Program-made: the position numbers and the translations under genes | Origin: Marisa cornuarietis | Lineage: Eukaryota; Mollusca; Gastropoda; Architaenioglossa; Ampullariidae | Assembly (NCBI GenBank): GCA_004794655.1 | Contig: SMMW01000087.1 | Coordinates: 1,364,001-1,428,000 of the forward strand | DNA: 64,000 bases | Direction: 5' to 3' | Notes under the pieces: generated by a model | Told to the model about the DNA's origin: nothing | The model's input: only the letters and a program-made list of their open reading frames with translations | Database searches by the model: none | Part shown: positions 12,946 to 23,818 of the stretch, one piece after another | Position numbering within the stretch: position 1 is the stretch's first letter | How the letters are laid out: the number at the start of each line of letters is the position of its first letter

Positions 12946-13170
12946 TTAAATAAAGGTTTAACATTATTCCTCGCTCTGGGGATTTTTTCTATGGAGCGGG
13001 GTACTACAAGTTTGATCCTTTAACGTCATCTTTCCTCATTTACTAACCACTCACGTGTAAACAACTCTATGTTCAAGTAGTGATGTAGATCCTACTGCAC
13101 TGGTCCTAATATGTTTGCAGTCTATATTACGTTACTGAATGAAATGTAGATATTGAAAATTACAATTACA

Positions 13171-13266
13171 AGGGGTCCGTGGAGGTCATCTGCCCCGGGG
13201 CCCGTGCTGGTTCTCGGCGGCCTTAGCTTGCCGTAGCTGCTAGTTCAGCGTAAAACACCAAATCCC
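13171..13266 (+). mobile_element. SINE 3'-tail fragment
   Basis: The end of this segment (CCTTAGCTTGCCGTAGCTGC then GTTCAGCGTAAAACACCAAAT) matches the 3' tail of the SINE at 52383-52571 (CCTTAGTTGCTGGCTCGGCG then TAAAACACCAATT). It may be the tail of the element at 12711 separated by an insertion, or an independent 5'-truncated copy. Confidence 0.6.
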
Positions 13267-13305
13267 CCCGCTACCGATGATTGAAAGCAATCGTCAACCA
13301 ACACA

Positions 13306-13834
13306 CTGTGGTACCTCGAGTTACGAATTTAATTAGTTCCAGGGCCGTGCTCGTAACTAGAAATGCTCGTAACTCGAACGAAGTTTCCCATTAAAATATT
13401 GGAAATCGGATTAATCCGTTCCAGCCCTCTAACAAGTCTCCAAAATTTCCTAAATTAAGAAAAAATGTTTTTAATTAAGAAACACACACGTAAAACTTCA
13501 AATTACACAACAAAATAAATTAATAAAAGAAAAATGTACAAAATACAGTAAGAAAAATGTCTAAAATACGATACTGTTATCTTTCCTTGGCAACTGATGA
13601 GCGCTGCTAACGGCTGAGGAGAGAGGAAGGGATACTGGCACGGAACGAAGCGTAGGTACAGCACTATCTTACATTTTAAACAAAACTACATATGCATTTT
13701 CTTTACTTTAAATGATCACGAAGCTCAGCTGTTCGTAACTCGGGACAACGTAATTTGTAACTCGAGCTGCTTGAGCCGCTGCTCGTAACTCGAAATGCTC
13801 GTCTGGAGCAGCTCGTAACTCGAGGTATCACTAT
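13306..13834. mobile_element. Non-autonomous Tc1/mariner or pogo-like MITE
   Basis: The ends are inverted repeats: the left reads GGTACCTCGAGTTACGAA from about 13310 and the right is its complement (CGTAACTCGAGGTATCA, about 13814-13830), followed by CTATATA. Several internal copies of CGTAACTCGA lie near both ends (13350, 13370, 13735, 13755, 13785), a usual feature of subterminal transposase-binding regions. The roughly 530-bp AT-rich interior has no transposase ORF. TACCTCGAGTTACGA-type termini followed by TA are typical of pogo/Tc1-mariner derivatives; the exact family is inferred. Confidence 0.75.
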
Positions 13835-14255
13835 ATATGCTTTGTTCGCCCCACTTCCTTCATTTGCTAAAAAATTAAAGAAACAAACTGTTGTTGACGC
13901 TACAATTAGTAAGAAGTGTTTTGTGTTCAAGGTTACGTCGACATCTTCATGGTCTAGCGGGATGCTACTTTCCGTGCATGGTAATGTTTGAAATTGTGTA
14001 TCCCGAGAATGGAAAACGATTCGCCCATTTTTAGAAATAGTATTTTGCACTGATGTTTACACGCTTCAGGAAAAAAAATCTTACATGTACACACCAATAG
14101 ACCCTTTCGTACAAGATCAGATTCTGGAGATTAATCATTAAATCCCTGAAACGTTAAACAGCGTGTCGAGAAAAATCCTATTTATAAGACAACTATAACA
14201 TGCTCTCAGCACTGACTGTGAATCTTGCCATCGTAATTTTAAAATGTCAGCCACC

Positions 14256-14407
14256 CAGTGGCGTAGGAAGATGCTCAGCTTTGGGGGTGGGTGGGTGGGC
14301 AAGCTCCATGCTGACAATGAATAACGTTCACATTCTTGCCTTCCCAGCATCTTTTTTTGGGGGGCGGCTGCCCCCCTTGCCCCCCCCTCCCGGTTCCTAC
14401 GCCACTG
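14256..14407. mobile_element. 152-bp MITE with 14-bp perfect TIRs and 5-bp target duplication
   Basis: The left end CAGTGGCGTAGGAA (14256-14269) is exactly complementary to the right end (14394-14407). The element is flanked on both sides by CCACC (14251-14255 and 14408-14412), a 5-bp target-site duplication. The interior has G-rich and C-rich runs and no ORF. It is too short to encode a transposase and must have been mobilised in trans. CAGTGGCGTAG-type termini are widespread in metazoan DNA transposons; the superfamily is not certain. Confidence 0.85.
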
Positions 14408-14412
14408 CCACC

Positions 14413-15297
14413 GACAGCCAGTGCTGTAGAAGGGTCGTAACATTTCACTGGCTACTTGCCGGTGTTGTGTGGGTGCTTGCACCGTCATAATTAAAGAGGA
14501 TATAAAAGACATGTAGCAACGACTGTGACAACAGGTGTGCTGCATCCTTCTGTGATTAATGGGCAAACGTCCGGACATCTCGAAGTGACACTAAGTGCAT
14601 TTTTAGTGTCCGCCATGTGACTCTATGATGGGAAGGGTATAGGTCTGTCCCTGGTGGTGCTTTCCGCTATATATATATATATATTTGAAAAGTCTGTGTT
14701 GTTTAGTGATGGGTATGAAAATTCTTGTTTCATATGACGGAGACCAGAATTATGATTTTTCAACATATTTTATTTTTATGATTTTGTTGTTGCTGCAGTC
14801 GTAATTTGCTTTCAGTAACTTATATTATCTAACATCATGGTCAGTACGCAGCTGGTATTAATAAAACACTAGAAAGTGTTCCTTGTAAAACACATTTATG
14901 TTACAGAAAATAAGCGATTTTGATAATTAATCGAAAATAAACTCCAACTGTTCGATTCTTTCGACAAGTGTAATATGGTGTGCAAATATACACTTCACAT
15001 TAGATGAACTGTATGAAGTCTATATACGCTGTTAACAAAAGCACATTTAGGTGATTGTAATGAAAACTTAACATATATACATATATATAATAAATCGGTC
15101 TAATTGTTTCCATAATTTTTCTATAATTGCTTCTAAAAACTGGATAAAGAGTTTTGTTTTCATATGTACAGTACAGAAGTACAGCAGCACTTCTCTGTCC
15201 AAGTATTATATTTATTTTTATTTTTCTTGAATGTATATTACAGTTTTGTGTAACTGGCCGCAATCAACAGCTGGTTGTCATCTGAATACTCGTGCCT
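14413..15297. other. No gene recognised
   Basis: AT-rich sequence with a short (AT)n run at 14671-14682. No exon or element signature was found. The right edge approaches the expected 3' end of the minus-strand claudin-like gene. Confidence 0.5.
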
Positions 15298-15303
15298 TTT
15301 ATT
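15298..15303 (-). terminator. Candidate polyadenylation signal of the claudin-like gene
   Basis: TTTATT on the plus strand reads AATAAA on the minus strand, about 245 bp past the stop codon of the claudin-like gene. Another candidate lies near 15214. This is consistent with a short 3'UTR. Confidence 0.4.
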
Positions 15304-15547
15304 TACCAGACAGAAGACCATGCAAGGTGTACTGGATGTGACAGGCAAGGTACATCGCTCATTGTCTCGGTGCAATGAAAAGCCTGCACTAGTGAAACCA
15401 GTGATAGCAGCACAACCTGTATCACCGAGGCAGGCAAGTAAGTGACGTTAGTCCGAGGTCCACTTCCGTATCAGTCACTACATCGTGGTATAACATGCCC
15501 TAGACACCTTCAAACAGTACAAAAGGTCCCGAAAATTCCTCCAATGC

Positions 15548-16158
15548 TCACACTACGGAGCTGTGAGCACTGCTCACTGAGCTTGCCGTATACGACTTGT
15601 CCACGCTGCGTTCAGCGGCAACCCGATAAGGGGAATCAACCCTGGGCACGCGAAGCGTCTCCAGCGGCGGTTTGCTGTCGCTGGTCTCCCTTGCACCGCG
15701 CGGGAAGGGGTCGTACTCCTCGTTGGTGGCAGTGACTATAGGTACAGTCGCCTTTTCTGTGGGTGCCGCGTTTTGTTGCGACTTTCCTCTGCTGAACCTA
15801 GACAACGCCAAAGGGAGCTTGAGCAGCGCAAATCCAGACAGCAGCTTCGAGGATTGTGGTTGGACAGAGCTTCTGGGATGTTCTCTGGGCAATGGCTTGT
15901 TGCTGGACCCGAAAGACCCCACGCTCGGGGCCCGTTTGGAAACCCCGGTGCTGCGGGCGCTTTTGCAGGACAGGTTGCCCCAGACACTGAGCCCGGGGTA
16001 CGAGTCGCGCACGTGGGTGAGGAGTGAAGCGAGGGAGAGAAGGAAAGCGATGATCTGCAGGGCGAAGGAGAAGTGGAAGTGGACCACGCCTGGGGGGAAG
16101 TCCTGGTTGTCTGGGTAACCCCCTCCATAGACGACGATGCTCAGGAATGAGCAGATCA
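15548..16158 (-). CDS. Claudin/PMP22-like tetraspan protein, terminal exon 3 (TM3 end, TM4, long tail)
   Basis: The acceptor TTTTGTCGCAG|TGATC starts the exon at 16158 in phase 1; the stop is at 15550-15548. It supplies the end of TM3 (VICSFLSIVVYGGG), a short second extracellular loop and TM4 (about residues 272-297, rich in F, L, I and A). A hydrophilic cytoplasmic tail of about 150 residues (298-450) follows, with many Ser and Arg. The protein ends HSSVV, which fits a class I PDZ ligand (S-x-V); vertebrate claudins also end in PDZ ligands for ZO-type scaffolds. Exon phase matches exon 2 exactly. The tail is much longer than in typical claudins (whole proteins about 200-230 residues), so a septate-junction or signalling role cannot be separated from a tight-junction-like one. 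Confidence 0.85.
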
Positions 16159-16385
16159 CTGCGACAAAATGAAGTTGATAGTGTGAGAGATTTGAATAGA
16201 CGTTCGGCTGACAAAATACAGTGCCACAAAGTACAGTCACGTACGTTTAACAGAATACCTAAAAGTCTCGTATGTTTAACAAGAGACGGTTTCATTCGTT
16301 TTCTGGCCATTAATATACACATTCATTGTCATCAGCGCACTTTCTGGTAGATGTGGGAGGGGATGGTGAGAGGCGAAGGGTAGCA

Positions 16386-16573
16386 AAGAGAGAGAGAGAG
16401 AGAGAGAGAGAATAAAAATATGCACTTTAGGGTAACTTTGGTAGGTGGGTGGTGGTGTTGGTGTCGGGATGGGGACTCCGTTCTGAGTTGACGAGATAAA
16501 CATCCGACTGTAGCTACAGCAACACACCTCTCACTTTCTCACTCAGTCTCTCTCTCTCTTTCTCTTTTTCTCT
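16386..16573. repeat. (AG)n and (TC)n microsatellites in intron 2 of the claudin-like gene
   Basis: An AG run at 16386-16411 and a TC-rich run at about 16543-16573 form two opposed purine/pyrimidine tracts inside the 620-bp intron 2. Simple repeats only. Confidence 0.85.
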
Positions 16574-16778
16574 CACTCATTTTTCACTAGCTGTCACTTT
16601 GCGGGAAAAATGGCACCTGATGATATTTCCCTCCTGTTTTACCCTCCTTTCTTACCCATACCACGCCCATGCTTGGTCGTCGTCATATCATCATCATCAG
16701 GAAGTTTTGATGTATTTATTGCATGTGTGCTTTTTTAAAAAAATGAGACGATGACAAGAAAAATCGACTCGAACTGAC

Positions 16779-16928
16779 CTGATGACGACATCAAGACGAT
16801 AAACGCCCAGGAGGCCTGTGAACGGCGCCTGAGGTTTGGGATGCAAGTGTAGGGCGTCGTGACGACCACAACTGGCAGCAGGAGGAGAAAACCCAACACC
16901 GCTAAGATCTGGGCCGCCTGGTACCAGG
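16779..16928 (-). CDS. Claudin/PMP22-like tetraspan protein, exon 2 (TM2 and cytoplasmic loop)
   Basis: Exactly 150 nt, phase 1 at both ends. The acceptor is TTTGTCCTCAG|CCTGG and the donor TCATCAG|GTCAGT (minus strand). It encodes SWYQAAQILAVLGFLLLLPV, that is TM2, followed by a short loop with basic NLRRRSQ and the start of TM3 (SWAFIVLMSSS). In claudin-superfamily proteins TM2 and TM3 are joined by a short basic cytoplasmic loop, as seen here. The intron to exon 1 is 769 bp and to exon 3 is 620 bp; both contain dinucleotide repeats. Confidence 0.9.
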
Positions 16929-17140
16929 CTGAGGACAAAGAAATGGAAAGAGGCAGTTAATTTTACAGTTTGAGTGGAGGCTCTTGACTTTCGGGCCAGA
17001 CAGTCGGTAAGGGATTCACGAGTTTTGCCACAAGACCGAAATGAGTTGCACATGTTCACTTCCCCACTTTTTCGATGTCTTTCTGCGTTGGCCTTTGTTA
17101 TATATGTATGTACGTACGTGCGCACGTGCGTGAGAGTGAG

Positions 17141-17163
17141 ATTGTGTGTGTGTGTGTGTGTGT
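17141..17163. repeat. (TG)n microsatellite in intron 1 of the claudin-like gene
   Basis: An uninterrupted TG run, preceded by alternating GTACGTACGTGCGCACGTGCGTG sub-motifs of purine/pyrimidine character. Confidence 0.85.
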
Positions 17164-17697
17164 TTTAGTGGGAAAAAAGAGCGCGCTAATGAGCATGTAG
17201 CTGAGAATCAGTTTGTAAACAATAAACATGTGAAAGCAGATATGGCGTAAGCTGGTTCACGTGCATACATTTGCCGACATACGTTTTCTTTGATAATTTT
17301 CTCATAATCAACATTTTTACATTGAACATTTCTAAATTGGAAATTATATTACCAAAACGGAATACCATTTAATGTCTGAATGCGTTTTAAAGTGATGAAA
17401 TATATCTTAATGGAGCAAAGTAATCCACATTTGAATGTATGTGTATACATGCGAAATCATTCAAATTTGAGCTGTATTTGTTCTTATTCGGCTGTATTAG
17501 AAAATATTTAAGTACTCTAAAACACACTCAGGCATGTAAAAGGAGTTCCGTTTTTCAACAGAATTAAAGTACTCAGAAACAGACTTTGGTTTAAACCAAG
17601 ACAGATCTTTCCATGTCATATTCCTACCAGAGAACGCAATAAAACTACCAAAGAAACTTAAAAAAAAAAAAATCTGCTACACAGAAAGATAACTCAC

Positions 17698-18289
17698 ATG
17701 GGAGATTATTTAAACTCCTGACGCCGCTATACGTTGTACAGATCCACCTGCCGACGGTAGTCTCCCTGTAGCAGCTCATCCAGATGCCCTCGTACAGCAC
17801 CATCTGCTCGCTCAGGTAGCCAGCCGTCCAGTAAGGAGTCGTGACGGCGATGAGGTGCCCGAGGAAGCCCAGTCCCAGCAGAAGCACCGACAGCTTCTGC
17901 CAGCCCCCAGTCCCGTCACAGCTCCACTCGTTCTTCTCGTAGTCCAGGTGGTAGCTGCCGGCAGACCGCTCGCCTTCGTAACTGACGCTGGGGGCGTTGA
18001 TGTCCTTCTGCGAAAACGAGACTTCTCTCTGAGAGCGCGTGGCATCGCGCTCCGTGAAAGTGTCATCCCTTTCAGTGTAGTTGTCGTCTCTGGTGTTTTC
18101 AGTGTCGTAGCTGGTACTCCAGGCGGAGGTGGTGCTGTAAAAGGTTTGGTCGTGAGAGGTGTTTACTCGCCGTCCGTAGCGTGGACTGGCGTTGTAGCCT
18201 CCTCCCTTGGGGGGCACAGTCTGGAGGCCACTCATGCTGCCCTGGGAGAACAAGAAGGAGGGGTAGCGGTTATTTAGAGCGCTGGCCAT
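17698..18289 (-). CDS. Claudin/PMP22-like tetraspan protein, first coding exon (long N-tail, TM1, extracellular loop 1)
   Basis: ATG at 18289 is preceded by an in-frame TGA seven codons upstream, which supports this start. The exon ends TCTCCCAT|GTGAGT in phase 1. Residues 1-131 form an unusually long hydrophilic N-terminal tail with imperfect TERD repeats (residues 72-75, 79-82) and many Ser/Thr/Tyr. TM1 is about residues 132-150. The first extracellular loop carries the superfamily signature: W154, G168-I169-W170, C173 and C184 (the W-GLW-C-C pattern; the two cysteines form a disulfide in claudins). The joined protein has 450 residues and four membrane spans. The family acts at cell-cell junctions or as channel subunits; this member's precise role is unknown. 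Upstream non-coding exons were not sought successfully. Confidence 0.92.
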
Positions 18290-18310
18290 GAGATATTCAA
18301 ATATTGATCA

Positions 18311-19560
18311 CTAATATTATACTAATTGAATAATGAGTGTCCTAAGGAGAAAACAAATTGATCACCTTCAAAGATTTCCATTCTTTCAAGACTTGTCTCT
18401 TGCGTGGATACCTCTCTCGTAACTTGTGGTCTTCTTTCCCCACCACATGTCTTTCCCTTTGTTTCTGTAGTTTGTGACTGAGTCACTTTTGTTAGTCAGG
18501 CTGCTCTTTTGTTTAAGTGCATTGAAGTCACTAGCAAGCAAGATAATGCGTCATATGTGCTTCATTATTATTATTATTATTATTCCCAGATTTTCAAGGC
18601 GATATTTGACATAGTCTGTATGTTTGTATGTCTGTATGTTTATATGAATGGACGTTAAGTAAGAATTAAGCCTGCGTGTGTTTTAATACCTGCACTGTCA
18701 TTCATTTATTCATTCGTCTACCCCTTCATAAATATTTACGCAACCATATTATCTTTTCCGACTCAACAGTAGTTTCCTTTTGTGTAGAACAATTGTGCTT
18801 GACATCCACAGTCCAGGCGATATAAACACAACATGGATCATTATACGCTAACTTTATTACTATTACTTTCAATGGCTACAGATGGCGATCGAATTTGGAA
18901 AAAATATATATTCTATATAAACTTCGTGAGCTTAAACTGGCTCAGGTCTGTGTGTTTTTGTCTTGGGGAAAAATAGTTTCGCAGTCTGGATCTCACTCTA
19001 GTGTCTACTGTGAAGAATGAATGTCACCTCGCGTCCAGTTAATGATCCTGACTCAAAGGTTTCCTCTTTCAGCTGTCCATCATTTTATTTTATTTATTTA
19101 TTTAACTTTGCTGCTTGATACAAGTACATGTAGACACTGCCATTATTTCCATTAGCTTCACGACAGCGTCCTTTTGTGAAACTCCAACGGTCTTCAGTCT
19201 GTGTCTGTGTCTGTCTGGGGCTGGGGGGGGGAGGCAAAGAAATGGTAAGGAACCGCGTCCCAGTTTTGCACTATAAGCATCATGAGACTCGAGGTGGAAC
19301 GTTTGTCGAAATTTTCCTGGCGACATTCCTCTCTCTTACTGAGCCACCCCCCCCCCACTTCCCTCAAGCGACTCTCGGACTGTCATATAAATCAGGATGT
19401 AGATCTTGACTTGGGCGTTTGTCACACAGTGTTGTGCATGAGGCAACCTATTTATAATCTGCTTGCACACACCCTTCATCATCCGTCTTTCTGACAGGCT
19501 TCTCTGTCTCGAGTCCGTTTTTGATTGTCACTGGTATAGACTTCCTTGATGGTGACAAGG

Positions 19561-19561
<1 letters not shown>
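18311..19561. other. Upstream flank of the claudin-like gene, no further exon recognised
   Basis: This should include the promoter or a 5' non-coding exon and intron of the minus-strand gene, but I see no clear core promoter or splice donor that settles the matter. It contains an (ATT)n run at about 18562-18582 and C- and G-homopolymers near 19216 and 19350. Confidence 0.4.

Positions 19562-19609
<48 letters not shown>
19562..19609. repeat. (TG)n microsatellite
   Basis: An uninterrupted 48-bp TG run, probably length-polymorphic. Confidence 0.9.
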
Positions 19610-19610
<1 letters not shown>

Positions 19611-19959
19611 TGTTACATACTGTTACGATCGTCTCGCTTCAGTGTATGCTTGCGGTACGTCACGTAACACGCTCCTCTACTCTGTTTCTACTACGTTCAC
19701 TACGTCCATGATCAGGGTGCAGCTAAACATAGCACTGGAGAAGCACGCGATAGCTCAGCTCATGCGGCTCTTGACCTTCCACTAAGTAGGTTGCAAGATG
19801 TACAGGTGTTATGAAGTACCTCACCTTGATTGTCCTTTCCAGTGCTCTCATTATCGCCCTGACCCACAGCACACTGCTAGAGACATTTTGCTCTTTCTCT
19901 CGCTCTCTCTTGATAATTTACTCTCACTCTCTCGCCCACTCCCTCTCTCTACAACAATA

Positions 19960-20249
19960 CAACCAGGCTGCCCAGCCTGCAATGAAACAGATGTTACTGA
20001 AGATGAATTTCACTTTCTATGCACCTGTTAAGCACACAAAACTATTAGTCCGTCCTTATTGTTTGTTTCCTGATTCCTCTTTGTGTCCTCTATGTTGGTC
20101 TTTTATTACTTCTCTGCATAGTTGTTTCTCGTTCTGTCATTCGCATTCTGTCCATGTCTCCTACTTGTCTTAAGCGCTGAGAGCATGTTCCTTCGTGAGC
20201 GTGATGATGCGCTATATAAATTACACGATTATTATTATTATTATTATTA
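19960..20249 (+). mobile_element. 5'-truncated non-LTR retrotransposon (LINE) 3' end
   Basis: One frame reads GCPACNETDVTEDEFHFLCT then C and a stop. This is the CxxC...HxxxxC zinc-knuckle-like motif found near the C-terminus of many LINE reverse-transcriptase ORFs, where ExEFHFL..C is typical. The sequence then ends in GCGCTATATAAATTACACGA followed by (TTA)n, the usual microsatellite-type LINE tail. A stop directly after the motif and loss of frame show decay. Nothing upstream of about 19955 is LINE-like, so it is a 5'-truncated insertion. CR1/jockey-like affiliation is inference. Confidence 0.8.
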
Positions 20250-23200
20250 GTGAGAAATGCAGTTTCCTCCAAACATCTCACACAAAGAGAGTAGAGGAAA
20301 TATTGACACAAAATAATGAAGATAATATTATCTGTAGCAAAATACATAACTGATGCTAGAAAAATTAGGAAAAAAACCAACTTCAGTGATCACAAGCTGA
20401 AACTAATTATGCAGAGTTGTGCATTAATCTAAGGCATTGTGGGCATATGAATAAGTAAAAAAAAATGTGGTAAACAATTACAGTATTACACAGGATATGT
20501 GTTTATATGTCTGCATTTGTAAGCGACGGAGCAATGCAAAGTATAAAAGCATGATGGTCACACATAATTGTTTTTTGCCTATAATATTTTTTGCTCCAAA
20601 TATATTCCTGTATCTTGACAGAACGGAAATGTTCATTCTTTTATGCTGGTTATATACTCTATCCTGCTTTGTTTGTTTTGTTAATATGATGCTTCAACCT
20701 TCCCCGTATCATTATGATGATGTCAATGACATTAAAGTTGGCAAGTGTCGCTCTAACTCTACCCCCTTGCCTCGTGTTTGCTTTGTGTCTCGTTTGTTCT
20801 GTTCTGTTACTGCCTGTGTATCATTCTGTAATGCAATCACCTTGATCTTGTAAGATTTATATCCCTTTGTAACACTTCTACCCTCGTATCCATGCAGAGT
20901 GTGAGACTATAGACAGGATGAAGTCTAATGCTGGCATATAATGTGGTCACAGACATTTTTTGAGCTGCAATACATTCTAAGGCAGTAAATATAAAAAGCA
21001 AACACGCGTGAAGGTGCGTTATAAACAACACTGCTTTTTATTGCCCCTTGTGACGACGGCATCGAGGACGTCAAAGAAAAAGACAAGAACTAGTCATATA
21101 CAGTCTGTCAACCTTTCACCTACCACCCCGTTATCTCGTCAACAGTTGCAGCAAAACGCAATTCCCTTAAAATAACTCCAGGGTATAGAACATACACCCT
21201 CTTTATGTCGCTACCTCGCTTCTCGCCCATATTTTCGTTGACGATAATAGGCGAGATAAGAAATTAGAGCTTTACATACAACGACGAAAGGTCTTAGTAC
21301 AAATTAACTCTCTTTGCGAGGAAGTAAGATTAAAGTTCATTTTCAGACTGATCAGGTGAGAATCGTGCTCAGACAAAAAAAAAACAACAAAAGTCAGGGC
21401 ATCGGCTCAGTGCCCCAATACTCTAACCTGATACACCGACCAAGTTACACAGACTTCGTTAACGGCAAGGCTAGTTTAACTTCCCCTCTCTCTTAAAAAA
21501 AGGTGCTTATCTGTTCTGGTGGTGGTGCACCCTTCTGTCATTGTCCTGTCGTCACCTGCCTACATCACCTCTCCTTGATTATTCACCCATTCTGCCTCGT
21601 CACCTTATCTCCCAACGTTTATTTATTTATTTTTTTTAACGGTTGTCAGCTGAGAGTCGTGCAGAGGGGACATTAATGCCGTAGTTTTCTTTGTAATTGA
21701 AAAAAAGTTCTTGTTACTCTCATTAGGCAGGGAGAGAAGAACTCCATGGAAATACATCACACACTCCATCTCCTGTGATACAGTCCTTGCCGTTGTTACC
21801 CTCTTTCCCTCCCTCTCTCTCCCCTTAGTGTCACCGCGGCGTCTCGCAGTAGTTTACGTTCAGGAATGTGGAGGGCGCTCGTCTGGCTCTACACTGGTAT
21901 GCGGTCTTCAATGTTACCAGCCCAAATAGTTCATCGCGAATTTTTTTTAGGGGGGGGATGAATGTATTCAGGGAAAAAATATGACTGTGTGGTCGGTATT
22001 GGAATCAAGACTATTGGAGATTACAATAAAAACCGATTTTCAAACTCTTAACCTTATACATTGCTATCAAATAAAGGAAAAGGCGGATATATATATGTGT
22101 TGCAGGGGGAGGGGAAAGAAGGATGATGGGGCAGTAGATGATGTACATAATGACTGCAAGATATTTACTACGGCCGCAGGGTCAAGACACATTCTGGGAC
22201 TACCAGAAGTCGAGCTGGAACCACAGCTATGAGCAATAGGTGAGAAAGAGTTTTGAAAAAGGACCGACATGCATCTAGCGAGGGGATGTTGTAAGGATGC
22301 AAGCAGATGGAGTTTACTGATACAATGTAGCGAGAAGTTAGCAAAGCGTTTAGAAAAGAAATTAGCAGCTTTAGGGCTAAACTCTCATCTGCAAGAGAAA
22401 GACAAAGAACAAATATCGTCTCCAGCATTTCTCCTGAAAATCTAGTTTCAATTATTGTTGATAAGTTCTGGGATGGGTGAACTAATTGCCGATCGGTGCT
22501 ATTTGATCTGCTTCATTTCGAAACTAGGGTGGGATTTGTAGGGGTAAGTAAGGAAATTGTCAACATTTCTAGGATCAATCAAGCGTTTTTCAAAATAACA
22601 AATATAATATTGCTGTTCTATGACTTAGTAACAAACTTTCCAGACTGCTCCTTAAAGTTTTACCGAAGTTATTTACCACAAAATATCCACACCCCACAAT
22701 TCAAGAGTTTCACTTATGTTTCAGCGAAATCGTTCCTGCGTATCATTTCAGTTGAGACCCAAGTAAACAAACCTTGCTTCAAAATTTCTTGGTGTGGATA
22801 ATTTAAATTAAGACAATTAAAACCCGCACAATAATGTTTTTCCTTCTGCATAACATGACCATTATGTTAAAATGTCATGACACTCGCTCCATTGCTTTAC
22901 TCTGTACAGTTATGTAGAATTTGTTTTTAAGCTTTATCACACATCATACCGATATTTTTCTTGAAGTAAATAGCTTTATTTATATTTCTAAAAACAGTTG
23001 TGCATTTTATTTATTTGCTCATTTATTTAGAATATGGAGCAGGTTTACGGTGACTAGGCCTGCCTAAATATTATAAAGTGAACTACAAAGCCCAAATGTG
23101 ACAACATGTAACCATATGTTTCCAATCATCATACATTCTTTAGTTTTCAAATCATTTAAAATAACTTTTAACAAGAATGTACACATGGCTAAATTTTGTT

Positions 23201-23818
23201 TGTTTTAGTTCTTTCAAAATAATTATTATAAAATTTTATTTAATAACTTTTCCTTTCCTGGATTATTCTCTTGTCTAACGTGCCGATACCAACTTGTTTT
23301 ATTGACTTTATTATTCGTCTGTCTGCTCTTAGGCAAATCGTATGTCGTGTAAACAATTCGAGCATTAACAACCCTGACTTAATTGCGCTTGTCCCCAACA
23401 AAGAATGTTGCACTAAGTTCTGATGTTAAGCGTTATAATGTACAGTTGCTAAATTAAAATCAAACGATTTGTAAACAACGAAATCCCCGGGTATAAAGTA
23501 GAAAATTAGACTAAGTTGTGATCTGTAAATAAAAACAAAAAAAGGACGTACTGAACTCCGAATACTGGTGCCCACCGGTGACTACACAGATGTCTTTCCG
23601 TCAGTCAGCGACTGGGGTAACAGGTGGAAGTATAATGTAGTTCAGGTGTGAGAGGGCCTCCCCTACAGCGCATGTTGTCGTCTCCGTTTTGTCTCGCTTG
23701 AGGGGCGAGAGCGATGTGTGAGGTGTGCAGGGGGCTGAGTTAGTCGCGCGACGTCTTCGAGAAACGGTCTTCGACATGCGGCTATCACCGTTACTGCGCA
23801 TATACGTCTGACGATAGC
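20250..23818. other. No gene recognised
   Basis: AT-rich sequence with no supported exon. Open frames up to 128 codons occur but lack splice context, homology or coding-like composition. A G-rich run lies near 21951. Confidence 0.5.

Noticed and set aside
15672..16118. Plus-strand ORF of 148 codons opposite the claudin-like exon 3
   Set aside because: It is antisense to a convincing exon with membrane spans and matched splice phases; no independent coding evidence.
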